A stretch of 64,000 nt of DNA, taken from the NCBI GenBank assembly GCA_001898995.1, contig MKVZ01000004.1:575757-639756 (forward strand), in the 5' to 3' direction. Shown piece after piece: positions 1-8,893 of this stretch; the first letter of the stretch is position 1; each line of letters starts with the position of its first letter. The notes below the pieces were generated by a model that saw only the letters and a program-made list of their open reading frames with translations, did not search any database and was not told where the DNA came from. This DNA comes from Rhizobiales bacterium 63-22 (GTDB lineage: Bacteria; Pseudomonadota; Alphaproteobacteria; Rhizobiales; Rhizobiaceae). A program made the translations under genes and the position numbers.

Positions 1-529
1 TGATCTCCTCGATGATCGGCTGCACGGTGCGCACCACGAAGGGCAGGCCGACGAAGATCAGCGCCACGACGATGCCCGCCCGCGTATAGGCGATGTGGAT
101 GCCATAGGGCGCCAGCAGGGCGCCGACCCAGCCGTTCGGCGCATAGATGGCGGCGAGCGCGATGCCCGCCACCGCCGTCGGCAGGGCGAAGGGTATGTCC
201 ACGATGGCGTCGGCGAAGCGGCGTCCCGGAAAGCGGTAGCGCACCAGAACCCATGCCAGCAGCACGCCGAAGACGACATTGACTAACGCGGCGAGAAAGG
301 CGGCGCCGAAACTTGTCTGCAACGCCTTCAGCGTGCGGTCGTCGCTGAGAAGCCGCCAGAAGCCGGCGAAGCCGACATTGCCCGAATAGAGCACGAGGGC
401 CGCCAGCGGAATGAGGACGATCAGGGTCAGATAGGCAACACTGAAGCCGAACGTCAGCCCGAACCCGGGAATGACGCTCGGCCTCAAAAAGTGCGACCCT
501 GCTCTGGCCCGCGCAGGGAGCGATGACAT
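1..529 (-). CDS. cysT: Sulfate ABC transporter permease CysT (partial, 3' end outside window)
   Basis: The first 176 codons of an inner-membrane permease that with CysW, CysA and a periplasmic binding protein imports sulfate or thiosulfate. Translation from the ATG at 529 gives a short cytoplasmic head, a first membrane segment near residues 24-45, and further hydrophobic stretches typical of BPD-transporter permeases. The visible text agrees well with CysT/CysU (for example the NVGFAGFW and [16 protein letters not shown] stretches). A GAGGGA Shine-Dalgarno lies 12 nt before the start. It follows sbp on the same strand, so the likely operon is sbp-cysT-cysW-cysA. The frame is open to base 1, so the gene is cut by the window edge rather than broken. 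Confidence 0.9.
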   Translation of the reverse strand, partial: MSSLPARARAGSHFLRPSVIPGFGLTFGFSVAYLTLIVLIPLAALVLYSGNVGFAGFWRLLSDDRTLKALQTSFGAAFLAALVNVVFGVLLAWVLVRYRFPGRRFADAIVDIPFALPTAVAGIALAAIYAPNGWVGALLAPYGIHIAYTRAGIVVALIFVGLPFVVRTVQPIIEEI

Positions 530-606
530 GCGGTGTTCTGTTCCCTCTTTTATGTTACCGGTCTATCTGTTTTTTTACATTTCCGAACGCATCGAAGCAG
601 GATCAG

Positions 607-680
607 AAATCAGTCCAGTGGACTGATTTCCCTGCGGAGGCGGTTCTCGTCCGCTTCGCGAACTGCTGGAAATGCTCCAG
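607..680. repeat. Palindromic repeat module between sbp and cysT (Bru-RS-like)
   Basis: A perfect inverted repeat (AAATCAGTCC, 3-nt loop, GGACTGATTT at 607-629) is followed by a module that recurs, with few changes, at 43106-43142. The right end (TGCTGGAAATGCTCCAG) resembles the end of the element at 52523-52629. It sits between two genes of one operon, so it would be transcribed and could form a stem-loop that tunes cysT expression or mRNA decay. It appears to be a partial copy of a family of roughly 105-bp palindromic repeats. Confidence 0.7.
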
Positions 681-691
681 CCGGTGCTTCA

Positions 692-1720
692 TCATCTGCC
701 GGGCTTGTAGATCTGGTCGAAGGTGCCGCCATCGCCGAAGTGATAGGGCTGCGCCTTCGCCCATCCGCCGAAGATCGGATCGTCGATCGTCACCAGTTTC
801 ACTTTCGGAAATTTGGGCAGCTTGTCCGCCGGCACGAGGTCGGGCTTGATCGGGCGATAGTGATGCGTGGCGGCGATGGTCTGCCCTTCCGGCGAATAGA
901 GATATTCGAGATAGGCCTGCGCCAGCTTGCGCGTGCCGTTGGCATCCACGTTCTTGTCCACCACGGCGACCGGTGGCTCGGCGAGGATCGACAGCGGCGG
1001 CACCACGATATCGAAAGCGTCCTTGCCGAACTCCTCCTGCGAGAGCCATGCCTCGTTCTCCCATGCAAGAAGCACGTCGCCCTGCTGGCGCCGGGCGAAG
1101 CTGATGGTCGCTCCACGCGCACCGGTATCGAGCACCGGCACATGGCGGAAAAGCTCGGCCATGTAGTTCCTGATCTTGGCTTCATCGCCTCCATACTGTT
1201 TATACGCCCATGCCCATGCGGCGAGGTAGTTCCAGCGTGCGCCGCCCGACGTCTTCGGATTGGGTGTCACCACCGAGACGCCCGGCTTGATCAGGTCGCC
1301 CCAGTCCCTGATGCCCTTGGGATTGCCCTTGCGCACGAGGAAAACGATGGTGGAGGTATAGGGCACGGAATGGTTGGGCAGGCGGTCTCGCCAGTTCTTG
1401 TCGACCTTGCCCGAAAGCCTGGCGATGGCGTCGATATCGCTCTGGAGCGCCAGCGTGACCACATCCGCCTTGACGCCATCGATCACCGAGCGGGCCTGGG
1501 CACCCGAACCGCCGTGCGAGGCGCGCAGCGTCACCGTCTCGCCGGTTTCCTTCTTCCAGTGGGCGGCAAAGGCCGCGTTGTAATCCTTGTAGAGTTCGCG
1601 CGTCGGATCGTAGGACACGTTGAGAAGCGTCTGATCCGCATGGCCGGCCCGGACGGTACCGCCCAGCGAGGCAGCGGCAATCGATACGGCCAGCGCGAGA
1701 GAAAACCCCGTTATCTTCAT
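692..1720 (-). CDS. sbp: Periplasmic sulfate-binding protein
   Basis: A 342-residue periplasmic receptor for a sulfate/thiosulfate ABC transporter. A signal peptide covers about residues 1-25, ending near the VRAGHA stretch. The mature part opens with LLNVSYDPTRELY and contains SHGGSGAQARSV, both hallmarks of the Sbp/CysP family (SBP type 2 fold). Length matches the family. The next gene on the strand is cysT, separated by about 160 bp that holds a palindromic repeat, so the two genes are probably co-transcribed. The upstream 200 bp (1721-1924) would contain the promoter, but I see no clear CysB-type site. Confidence 0.93.
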   Translation of the reverse strand: MKITGFSLALAVSIAAASLGGTVRAGHADQTLLNVSYDPTRELYKDYNAAFAAHWKKETGETVTLRASHGGSGAQARSVIDGVKADVVTLALQSDIDAIARLSGKVDKNWRDRLPNHSVPYTSTIVFLVRKGNPKGIRDWGDLIKPGVSVVTPNPKTSGGARWNYLAAWAWAYKQYGGDEAKIRNYMAELFRHVPVLDTGARGATISFARRQQGDVLLAWENEAWLSQEEFGKDAFDIVVPPLSILAEPPVAVVDKNVDANGTRKLAQAYLEYLYSPEGQTIAATHHYRPIKPDLVPADKLPKFPKVKLVTIDDPIFGGWAKAQPYHFGDGGTFDQIYKPGR

Positions 1721-1924
1721 ATGCGTCTCCTGACCTGCTCCCGGATTTGCCCTCGGATTTGCCCTTGAGCATCAGCAACGGAGAAACAGTAGCAGAGGAC
1801 TCCCCGGTCAGGATGCCACAAGTCGGTCGATATTTGAAACGGGTTCGAAAAATCCGCCCATCAGACGTGCACTGGGGGAATGATTTTTCCCTCGGGGCGG
1901 CGAGCAGGCCGCGCCGTGAAACGT

Positions 1925-2704
1925 TCATCCGGCGGGGCTCGGAGCCGGCGGCTGCTTCGGCTCGTTCCATCCCGTGCGGCTGTAGAAAGCGTAGCGCCAC
2001 AGGCCGATCTGTTCATGCAGCGCCAGATCGACGGCCAGAAAATCGAGGCCCGGCGAGGACAGATTGGTGCCGGTGACAGTCAGATAGCCGGCGGCGACCG
2101 GTTCGGCACGCACGCCGAAATGCGAGAGGTAAAGCAGGTCGCGCGTCATCATCGGCGCGGACTGGACGAGGAAGACCTGCGACGGGCCGAGACCGCGCAA
2201 AAGCGCGGCCGTGTTGCGGGCGTTTTCCCACGTATTACGGCTGTTCTCGTCGAGGACGATGGCGGCTGGATCGACGCCCGCCCTCTCAAGCTCGCCGGCT
2301 ATGGCGGCGGCCTCCGAAACGCCGGTCCGCGCGACGTCGCCGCCGGCGATCACCAGCCGGCAACGCACATTCTCCCGCCGGCATTGGCCGTAGAGCACGG
2401 CCGCCTTCAGGATCGGCGGGTAGGAGAAAGCGAGCGGTTCGATGGCCTCGCGATCCTGCTCGCGGACAGTCTGCGTTCCCAGACCGAACAGCACGAAAAC
2501 CGTGCCGTCCTCCAGCCGCGACGGCAGGCGCGACGAATAGGGCGATTGCAGGCGGTCCATCAGATAATGCGGCAGCACGCCGGAAACGACGGACCCGTAA
2601 CCGACCACCGCCAGCCCGAACAGCAGGGCGCCGGTCTTGCGCCAGCGCACGCACCACAGGATCACGCCGAGGACAACGAATATCAGAATGAGATTGAGGG
2701 TCAT
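1925..2704 (-). CDS. YdcF/ElyC-like DUF218 membrane protein
   Basis: A 259-residue protein with two N-terminal membrane segments (about residues 3-20 and 26-45) and a DUF218 domain. Visible family signatures are FVLFGLGTQ, the LVIAGGDVARTG turn, DENSRNTWENARNTA and VFLVQSAPMMTRDL. DUF218 proteins (SanA, YdcF, ElyC) act at the envelope; ElyC is linked to peptidoglycan precursor metabolism in E. coli, but the reaction here is not known. I chose the ATG at 2704 because the longer frame would start with a TTG and lose the membrane-leading start; the Shine-Dalgarno is weak either way. Confidence 0.8.
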   Translation of the reverse strand: MTLNLILIFVVLGVILWCVRWRKTGALLFGLAVVGYGSVVSGVLPHYLMDRLQSPYSSRLPSRLEDGTVFVLFGLGTQTVREQDREAIEPLAFSYPPILKAAVLYGQCRRENVRCRLVIAGGDVARTGVSEAAAIAGELERAGVDPAAIVLDENSRNTWENARNTAALLRGLGPSQVFLVQSAPMMTRDLLYLSHFGVRAEPVAAGYLTVTGTNLSSPGLDFLAVDLALHEQIGLWRYAFYSRTGWNEPKQPPAPSPAG

Positions 2705-2848
2705 CGCCTGAAAACCGTGCCGAATATGAATAAACAATCCGGGCAGGCTACAGGATCGTCACCGACGGGAACAAGCCCATGAAACAGGTCCCAGAAAAGG
2801 AGCGTGCGCGCGACGGAAAGCCCGTCGGGACAAGACCGGGGCCCGATT

Positions 2849-3256
2849 TCAGGGAACCAGATAGTGCTGGTCCCATTCGTTCTTCGGCACCTCGTCGCCG
2901 ATCCGGTAACGGAACGAGAGAATCCTGACGTGCTCGTCGTCCGTGTTGCAGTCATAGGCGAGTTTGTACCAGTGCTCGCGGCTGCGAAAGGCAGCCCCGT
3001 CCGCGCGCAGCGAATTGCCCTGCGCCACCGGGTCGGCGAAAGCATAGGCCAGCACCTTGTCGACCGAATAGCGGCGCTCCTCGCGCGTGATGCGCTCCAT
3101 CGCCTCCACATCGCAGCGCTGCTCCAGCCGCGTGGCGGGATCGAGCTTTTCAAGCTGCTTTTTTTCGGACCTGTTCATGGCCGCCGCCGGCAGGGACGCC
3201 AAAGCCAGCGGCAGGACACAGGCGAAAAAAGACAGCGGAACGGACATATATTTCAT
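2849..3256 (-). CDS. DUF930 domain secreted protein
   Basis: A 135-residue exported protein. A signal peptide spans about residues 1-26 (hydrophobic core then a PAAA cleavage region). The mature part resembles the DUF930 family of Rhizobiales: an opening LEKLDPATRLEQRCD, a central DKVLAYAF, and a C-terminal REHWYKLAYDC stretch. Two cysteines (in EQRCD and AYDCN) could form a disulfide in the periplasm. The start at 3256 is preceded by AAGGGAG at a slightly long spacing; an in-frame ATG at 3247 is the alternative. Function unknown. Confidence 0.75.
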   Translation of the reverse strand: MKYMSVPLSFFACVLPLALASLPAAAMNRSEKKQLEKLDPATRLEQRCDVEAMERITREERRYSVDKVLAYAFADPVAQGNSLRADGAAFRSREHWYKLAYDCNTDDEHVRILSFRYRIGDEVPKNEWDQHYLVP

Positions 3257-3532
3257 CGGCTTTACGGAAACTCCCTTGCATGTCGGTGCGTGTCGGCAAA
3301 AGCCCCCTTCCCGCCCCCTCGCGAGACGGAACCGATCATCGGCCCAATTGTGCCCGTTGCAAGGCGCAATCGCCACGATCCACGCCTTTCATCCCTTTCT
3401 GGCAGTCCCATCTTTTCGGGAAAGGTGCAATGCCGCTTGATTTCCTGCCGCCGGCCATGTTTGAAACCTTGCAGCACCATTCGGTCCGGAAGGCTGGGCC
3501 GGCGCCGAAAATCCGACGCGAAAGGAAAAGAC

Positions 3533-3769
3533 ATGAAACCCGTTTTCCTGCAATTGCAATGCACGCCCGGCAAGACCTACGAGGTCGCCGACACCCTCTT
3601 CAGGCGCGAAATCGTCTCGGAACTTTATTCCACCAGCGGCGAGTTCGACCTTCTGGCCAAGATTTACGTCACCGAGGGAGACGATATCGGCAAGTTCATC
3701 AACGAGAACGTGCTCGACATCCCCCATATCGTGCGTTCGCTCACCACGCTGACCTTCACGGCATTCTGA
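3533..3769 (+). CDS. Stand-alone Lrp/AsnC ligand-binding (RAM) domain protein
   Basis: A 78-residue protein that consists only of the alpha-beta RAM domain of Lrp/AsnC regulators, with no helix-turn-helix. Strands and turns are readable: an opening MKPVFLQLQ, TPGKTYEVADTL, the TSGEFDLLAKIYV core and the closing VRSLTTLTFTAF. Such SARD-like proteins are thought to oligomerise, bind amino acids or modulate full-length Lrp proteins. A purine-rich AAAGGAAAAG precedes the ATG. The 3' end carries a 17-bp tandem duplication that repeats the last codons after the stop. Confidence 0.85.
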   Translation: MKPVFLQLQCTPGKTYEVADTLFRREIVSELYSTSGEFDLLAKIYVTEGDDIGKFINENVLDIPHIVRSLTTLTFTAF

Positions 3770-3785
3770 CCTTCACCGCGTTCTG
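3749..3785 (+). repeat. 17-bp tandem duplication of a gene end
   Basis: Units at 3749-3765 and 3766-3782 share CTGACCTTCAC and differ at three bases. Both spell the peptide end LTFTAF, the second copy in another frame and followed by its own TGA at 3783-3785. The first copy ends the RAM-domain gene. Confidence 0.8.
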
Positions 3786-3904
3786 AATGGCTCCTGTCCG
3801 GAAGATGCGCTCTTAACCATTGGTTTACCATGAGCGGACAATCCCCGGCCGATAAGGGAACCATAGCCCCGCCAGCGCATTTTGCGCCTGAAAGGGTCAA
3901 GACC

Positions 3905-4276
3905 ATGGACGATCTGGAACAACGGCGCATATTGGTGGTGGAAGACGAAATCCTTGTCGCGCTCGATGTCGCGGCGACGGTGGAGGACGCCAACGGGACT
4001 GTGATCGGCCCGGCCGGAACGGTGCGGCAGGCGATGGACCTCATCAGCCATAACGAGGTGGATGCGGCTATCCTCGACGTCGATCTTGCCGACGGTAACG
4101 TGGAGCCCGTGCTCGACCGGCTGAAAAGCCGCAACGTCTTTGTGATCATTCACACCGGCGGTGGGCTCCCCGCGCGGCTAGCGGCGCGCTATCCCGGCCT
4201 CCCGGTGTTCCTGAAGCCCACCTCACCGGCGGTGCTGACGGACAGAGTGGCTTCAGAGCTTGCGTCAGGCGGCTGA
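3905..4276 (+). CDS. Receiver-only response regulator
   Basis: A 123-residue single REC domain without output domain. The acidic pair is in VVEDE near the N-terminus, the phospho-acceptor Asp is in AAILDVDL, the Ser/Thr switch position is in FVIIHTGG, and the conserved Lys is in VFLKPTS. Members of this alphaproteobacterial type act as phosphate relays or sinks for a histidine kinase. AAAGGG eight bases before the ATG at 3905 favours this start over an upstream one at 3830. No kinase gene is adjacent, so the partner is elsewhere. Confidence 0.85.
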   Translation: MDDLEQRRILVVEDEILVALDVAATVEDANGTVIGPAGTVRQAMDLISHNEVDAAILDVDLADGNVEPVLDRLKSRNVFVIIHTGGGLPARLAARYPGLPVFLKPTSPAVLTDRVASELASGG

Positions 4277-4465
4277 AAGCAATTTCATTTCGTTTTAGGC
4301 GCAGAATCTTTTGCATTATAACAAAATTCCTGCTAGATTGGCTGGAACCGGACCCTTTTGCCAGCACGGTTTGCGTGCGGCATGGGGCAATTTGCGCTTT
4401 GCTCCCGATGCAATGCTCTGTCATACCGGCAATCTGAAGTCAGAATAGTGCCAAAAGGATCGAAA

Positions 4466-6301
4466 ATGCCTCCCTATCGTTCGCGTACAACCACCCATGG
4501 CCGCAACATGGCCGGCGCGCGGGGCCTCTGGCGCGCCACAGGCATGAAGGATGAGGATTTCGGCAAGCCCATTATCGCGGTGGTGAACTCCTTCACCCAG
4601 TTCGTGCCGGGCCATGTGCATCTGAAGGACCTCGGCCAGCTCGTGGCGCGCGAGATCGAGGCGGCCGGCGGCGTCGCCAAGGAGTTCAACACCATCGCGG
4701 TCGACGACGGCATCGCCATGGGCCATGACGGCATGCTCTATTCGCTGCCTTCGCGTGAGCTGATCGCCGACTCGGTCGAATACATGGTCAACGCCCATTG
4801 CGCCGACGCCATGGTCTGCATTTCCAACTGCGACAAGATCACGCCCGGCATGCTGATGGCCTCGCTGCGGCTCAACATCCCGGTGGTCTTCGTCTCCGGC
4901 GGCCCGATGGAAGCGGGCAAGGTCGTGTGGAACGATCAGGTCAAGAAACTCGATCTCGTCGACGCCATGGTCGCCGCCGCTGACGACCACTATTCGGATG
5001 ATCAGGTCAAGGCCATCGAGCGTTCCGCCTGCCCGACCTGTGGCTCGTGCTCCGGCATGTTCACCGCCAATTCGATGAACTGCCTGACCGAGGCGCTCGG
5101 CCTGTCGCTGCCCGGCAACGGCTCGACACTGGCCACCCACGCCGACCGCAAGCGCCTGTTCGTGGAAGCCGGCCACCTGATCGTCGATCTGGCGCGCCGC
5201 TATTACGAGCAGGACGACGAGAGCGTGCTGCCGCGCTCCATCGCCACTTTCGCGGCGTTCGAGAACGCCATGACGCTCGACATCGCCATGGGCGGCTCGA
5301 CCAACACGGTTCTCCATCTTCTCGCCGCCGCTCAGGAAGCGGAAGTGGATTTCACCATGGCCGATATCGACCGCCTGTCGCGCCGCGTGCCGGTGCTTTG
5401 CAAGGTCGCGCCCGCCGTCGCTTCGGTGCATATGGAAGACGTGCATCATGCCGGCGGCATCATGGGCATTCTGGGCCAGCTCGACCGCGCGGGCCTGCTC
5501 ACCGCCGACAATCCGACCGTGCACAGCGAGACGCTCGGCCATGCGCTCGACCATTGGGACGTGACCCGCACGACCAGCGAAATGGTGCATAAATTTTACC
5601 GCGCAGCGCCCGGCGGCGTGCCGACGCAGGTGGCCTTCAGCCAGGATCGCCGCTACGACAGCGTCGATACCGACCGCGAAAAAGGCGTGATCCGCTCAAA
5701 GGAACACGCTTTCAGTCAAGATGGCGGGCTGGCCGTTCTCTTCGGCAATCTGGCCGAGGAAGGCTGCATCGTGAAGACGGCGGGCGTGGACGATTCAATC
5801 CTGAAATTCACCGGCCCGGCGCGCATCTTCGAAAGCCAGGATTCCGCCGTTCTCGGCATCCTGAACGGCAAGATTCAACCGGGCGACATCGTGCTGATCC
5901 GCTATGAGGGCCCGCGCGGCGGCCCCGGCATGCAGGAAATGCTCTATCCGACCAGCTATCTGAAGTCGAAAGGCCTCGGCAAGGCTTGCGCGCTGATTAC
6001 CGACGGGCGTTTCTCCGGCGGCTCCTCCGGCCTGTCGATCGGCCACGTTTCGCCTGAAGCGGCGGAAGGCGGCACGATTGCTCTGGTGCGCGAAGGCGAC
6101 ACCATCGAGATCGACATTCCCAATCGCCGCATCCACCTTGCCGTGGACGACGCGACGCTTGCCGAGCGCCACGCCGCACAGGAGGCGAAGGGTTGGAAGC
6201 CGGTGGAGAACCGCAAGCGCAAGGTCTCCACAGCGCTCAAGGCTTACGCCTCAATGACAACCAGCGCCTCCAAGGGCGCGGTGCGCAAATTGCCGGACTG
6301 A
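4466..6301 (+). CDS. ilvD: Dihydroxy-acid dehydratase
   Basis: A 611-residue Fe-S enzyme that dehydrates 2,3-dihydroxy-isovalerate and 2,3-dihydroxy-3-methylvalerate to the 2-oxo acids of valine and isoleucine synthesis (also feeding leucine and pantothenate). The cluster cysteines are visible in [14 protein letters not shown] and [11 protein letters not shown], followed by the family signature [12 protein letters not shown]. The start at 4466 is set by AAAGGAT; the upstream extension to 4358 is not protein-like. The AT-rich 190 bp ahead should hold the promoter. A strong terminator follows. Monocistronic. Confidence 0.97.
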   Translation: MPPYRSRTTTHGRNMAGARGLWRATGMKDEDFGKPIIAVVNSFTQFVPGHVHLKDLGQLVAREIEAAGGVAKEFNTIAVDDGIAMGHDGMLYSLPSRELIADSVEYMVNAHCADAMVCISNCDKITPGMLMASLRLNIPVVFVSGGPMEAGKVVWNDQVKKLDLVDAMVAAADDHYSDDQVKAIERSACPTCGSCSGMFTANSMNCLTEALGLSLPGNGSTLATHADRKRLFVEAGHLIVDLARRYYEQDDESVLPRSIATFAAFENAMTLDIAMGGSTNTVLHLLAAAQEAEVDFTMADIDRLSRRVPVLCKVAPAVASVHMEDVHHAGGIMGILGQLDRAGLLTADNPTVHSETLGHALDHWDVTRTTSEMVHKFYRAAPGGVPTQVAFSQDRRYDSVDTDREKGVIRSKEHAFSQDGGLAVLFGNLAEEGCIVKTAGVDDSILKFTGPARIFESQDSAVLGILNGKIQPGDIVLIRYEGPRGGPGMQEMLYPTSYLKSKGLGKACALITDGRFSGGSSGLSIGHVSPEAAEGGTIALVREGDTIEIDIPNRRIHLAVDDATLAERHAAQEAKGWKPVENRKRKVSTALKAYASMTTSASKGAVRKLPD

Positions 6302-6329
6302 GCATCGTTTCATTCCCGACGATAAGAAA

Positions 6330-6366
6330 GGGCGGCCCCGCTGGCTGGCGGGGCCGCCCTGTTTTT
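6330..6366 (+). terminator. Rho-independent terminator of ilvD
   Basis: An 11-bp perfect stem (GGGCGGCCCCG, 8-nt loop, CGGGGCCGCCC) followed by TGTTTTT, 28 bp after the ilvD stop. Confidence 0.93.
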
Positions 6367-6389
6367 GCTCGGGTCTGGAATAACAGGCC

Positions 6390-6875
6390 CTATTTCCGGT
6401 CCGAAATGGTGAGCGTCATGCCGAACGATCCGCTGCTCTCGTACTGGTTCGGAGACAGGCAATTGGTGCCGCTGCAATCCGCGCCCGAAATATAATAATC
6501 GAAGTCGGGCGAGCCGTTGTTGCCCGACGAATCGAAATAGGTGTACCAGTTGCCCTTGGTCTTCGTATGGATGAAGCGCGCATAGATATATTCGCTGCCG
6601 GACTTATCCTTGGCGAACCGCCAGTAGTTGGTCTTGTCGCTGCCGCCGCACGGGACCTGATCCTTGTCCTTGATCGTGTAATTGCCGAGCTTTCCGCCAG
6701 GAGGCAGTTCCGTGTAGCTGCTGGGAAGATTCCAGTCGTGCATGCAGTTTCCGGCGGCAGCCATCACCCAGACCGTGTGGTTCGAATCGTTTCTGAAAGC
6801 GATCTCGTATGTCTGCGAGGCATGGGCCGTGCAGGAAACGGCGGCAAACAGCAGGGATAAGGCAATTCTGTACAT
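6390..6875 (-). CDS. Secreted protein of unknown function, four mature cysteines
   Basis: A 161-residue protein I do not recognise. A signal peptide spans about residues 1-19 (ending AHAS). The mature chain looks beta-rich, with many Asn, Tyr, Gly and Ser, a FRNDSNHTVWV opening strand, and cysteines in GNCMHDW, VPCGG and DCSGTNC, which could form two disulfides. A strong CAGGAG lies before the ATG at 6875. Its composition is less GC-rich than its neighbours, and a gene-free 537-bp stretch lies upstream, so recent acquisition is possible. Small periplasmic or secreted effector, enzyme inhibitor or adhesin are all open; no function is claimed. Confidence 0.7.
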   Translation of the reverse strand: MYRIALSLLFAAVSCTAHASQTYEIAFRNDSNHTVWVMAAAGNCMHDWNLPSSYTELPPGGKLGNYTIKDKDQVPCGGSDKTNYWRFAKDKSGSEYIYARFIHTKTKGNWYTYFDSSGNNGSPDFDYYISGADCSGTNCLSPNQYESSGSFGMTLTISDRK

Positions 6876-7412
6876 ATCAATCTCCTGAAAATAAAAATAA
6901 AGACAGGCCAAATCTATCCGCGCCGCAGCGGCCTGCCATCTGCCATGGCTGACAGGGAAAAGAATCAGGAGGAAAGGAAGGCGAGGCCGCGCGGCCCGCA
7001 TATTCTGCCGCAAACAGGCGGTCAGACTCATATTTCAGGATTTATGAGAGAATTGCCGCTCCGGCATCACCACCGGCTACCGGAAACGGGTCGTTCCGAT
7101 GGATGTGAAGCCGGGGGAGGTTGGTTCGGTCCGGGAAGTCCTTTGGGCGGGGGGCTTGGGGTCGGACTTACCCGAACCGAACCGTCTCAGGCAACACAGG
7201 GATGCTCGCCTCACAATCGGGCTGCATTGCGAAGCGAACAAGGCGAAAATGTGATCGACGGTCACCATTTCTTTCCCCGCGCTTCGTTTCGTGATCGCCC
7301 GCGGCGGCGGAATAGCGGCACGGCCATGAACGCTCTTGAATTTGCGTCATAAAAGCTTCACCCTGTCAGCCATCCCTTGCGAGAGCGAAGCAGGAAGGCC
7401 GAAAGGAAGGAT
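6876..7412. other. Intergenic stretch between divergent genes, no gene seen
   Basis: About 540 bp between the secreted orphan (minus) and the DUF2794 gene (plus). Short open frames on both strands have no ribosome site or protein-like composition. It should contain two divergent promoters; no repeat, tRNA or clear structured RNA was recognised. Confidence 0.6.
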
Positions 7413-7817
7413 ATGGATATTCCAAGCGCCGCGAATGAGGATTCATCGTCTCTCCCGTCCGGTTCGCCACCCCTCGCTTCACAGAAGGTCGTCGCCTTCG
7501 CCTCGCGGCCGGCACCCGCCAATGTCAGCTTCAACCGGCATGAACTGGGCCGCATCCTGAACATCTATGGACGCATGGTCGCCGCCGGCGCGTGGCGCGA
7601 CTATGCCATCGACCATCTGGCCGACCGCGCCGTGTTCTCCATCTTCCGCCGCGCAAGCGAAATGCCGCTGTTCCGCATAGAGAAAAATCCGAGGCTGGCC
7701 CAGAAGCAGGGCGCTTATTCGGTGATCGCCGCCAGCGGCCTTGTCCTCAAGCGCGGGCACGAACTGGAGCGGGTGCTGCGCGTCTTCGACAAGAGCCTCA
7801 AACTGGTCGAAAGCTGA
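7413..7817 (+). CDS. DUF2794 family protein
   Basis: A 134-residue cytosolic protein of the alphaproteobacterial DUF2794 family. After a low-complexity Ser/Pro head (residues 1-40), the conserved body reads FNRHELGRILNIYGRMVAAGAWRDYAIDHL in two parts, then RASEMPLFRIEKNP and YSVIAASGLVLKRG. Function unknown. The start is set by GAAAGGAAGG. It converges with the Bax-inhibitor-1 gene; the hairpin between them may serve both. Confidence 0.85.
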   Translation: MDIPSAANEDSSSLPSGSPPLASQKVVAFASRPAPANVSFNRHELGRILNIYGRMVAAGAWRDYAIDHLADRAVFSIFRRASEMPLFRIEKNPRLAQKQGAYSVIAASGLVLKRGHELERVLRVFDKSLKLVES

Positions 7818-7850
7818 TCGCCGGCCGGAGATTTCATGCAGGCGAGGAGA

Positions 7851-7880
7851 AAAACAAAAAGGGTGGCGTTTCCGCCACCC
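7851..7880 (-). terminator. Rho-independent terminator of the BI-1 gene
   Basis: An 8-bp stem (GGGTGGCG / CGCCACCC, 4-nt loop) at 7861-7880. Read on the minus strand it is followed by TTTTTGTTTTT. It lies 27 bp after the stop of the minus-strand gene. Confidence 0.88.
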
Positions 7881-7906
7881 TTCTGTCTCGGACATTATCC
7901 CAGCGA

Positions 7907-8644
7907 TCAGTTGCGGTTGTTGCCGAAGAACTGAAGCAGGAACATGAACATGTTGATGAAGTCGAGATAGAGCCGCAGTGCGCCCATCACCACCTTGCGG
8001 CCATGCACGTCCGCAGCGTCGCCCTCGTAGTACATTTCCTTGATCGACTGCGTGTCGAAGGCGGTCAGGCCCGCGAAGATCAGCACGCCGATCACCGAAA
8101 TGGCGAATTGCAGCGCCGAGGAGCCGAGGAAGATGTTGACCAGCGAGGCGATGATGAGGCCGAACAGGCCCATCACGAGGAACGAACCCATCGCCGACAG
8201 GTCGCGTTTGGTCGTATAACCGTAGAGCGACAGCGAACCGAAGGCGGCAGCCGTTATGAAGAAGGTGCGCACGATGGTCTGGCCGGTGAAGACGATGAAG
8301 ATCGACGACAGCGACAGGCCGACCAGCGCGGCATAAATCCAGAACGTCGCCTGCGCGGCGGCGACCGTCATGCGGTCGATGCGGAAGCTCAGGAAGAACA
8401 CCGCCGCCAGCGGGGCGAGCATCACCACCCAGCGCAACGGGCTCGCGAAAATAAGCTGCTGGAACGCCGGGTTGGACATTGCCAGCATCGCCGTGCCGTA
8501 TGCCGCCACGCCCGTGACGGCAAGACCGATGGCCATCATGTTGTAGACGCCGAGCATGTAGCTGCGCAGGCCCTGATCTATGCCGGCATCGGCACGAGCG
8601 CCGCCGGCCCTCTGCTGCGCCTGAATATTGCGAAAGTCAGCCAT
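7907..8644 (-). CDS. Bax inhibitor-1/YccA family membrane protein
   Basis: A 245-residue integral membrane protein with seven hydrophobic segments after a short polar head. BI-1 signatures are visible: a first segment with YMLGVYNMMAIGLAVTG, a late FAGLTAFDTQ segment carrying the conserved Asp, and a C-terminal MGALRLYLDFINMF. The family (YbhL, YccA) modulates membrane quality control (FtsH, SecY) and ion leak. The ATG at 8644 is preceded by AAGAGG and AAGG. A 95-nt GC-rich structured leader precedes it, fitting the ybhL leader RNA known from Rhizobiales. Confidence 0.9.
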   Translation of the reverse strand: MADFRNIQAQQRAGGARADAGIDQGLRSYMLGVYNMMAIGLAVTGVAAYGTAMLAMSNPAFQQLIFASPLRWVVMLAPLAAVFFLSFRIDRMTVAAAQATFWIYAALVGLSLSSIFIVFTGQTIVRTFFITAAAFGSLSLYGYTTKRDLSAMGSFLVMGLFGLIIASLVNIFLGSSALQFAISVIGVLIFAGLTAFDTQSIKEMYYEGDAADVHGRKVVMGALRLYLDFINMFMFLLQFFGNNRN

Positions 8645-8739
8645 GACCTTGAATCCTCTTGCCTTGTTCCGTCCGGTGTCGGGGCGGCCGCGAAAGCGGG
8701 CCGCCGCCAGGCGCCGCTGGCGGAACCCCAGCATGCCTG
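8645..8739 (-). ncRNA. Candidate ybhL leader RNA (structured 5' UTR of the BI-1 gene)
   Basis: From the predicted start near 8739 the transcript folds into GC-rich hairpins: GCTGG/CCAGC, then a longer stem with GGCGGCC and GGCCGCC arms around 8682-8706. A conserved ybhL leader upstream of BI-1-type genes is established for Rhizobiales. The position, orientation and gene association fit; I could not run a covariance search, so family membership is an inference. Confidence 0.55.
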
Positions 8740-8745
8740 TGCGAC

Positions 8746-8774
8746 ATTATGGGGTTTCCCATGCTCGCATACAA
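8746..8774 (-). promoter_or_regulatory. Sigma-70-type promoter of the BI-1 gene
   Basis: On the minus strand TTGTAT (8769-8774), a 17-bp spacer and CATAAT (8746-8751). The implied transcript start is near 8739, just before the structured leader. Confidence 0.65.
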
Positions 8775-8893
8775 GTGGCGACTGTAAAAAAACGTGATAT
8801 GAGGCTGCGGGCCGTAGACCGCATTTTCCTGTAGCCGCAACGGGTTAAGGCCCGAACACGGCCCTTCCGTTACAAATTTTTCACAAAGCATCC

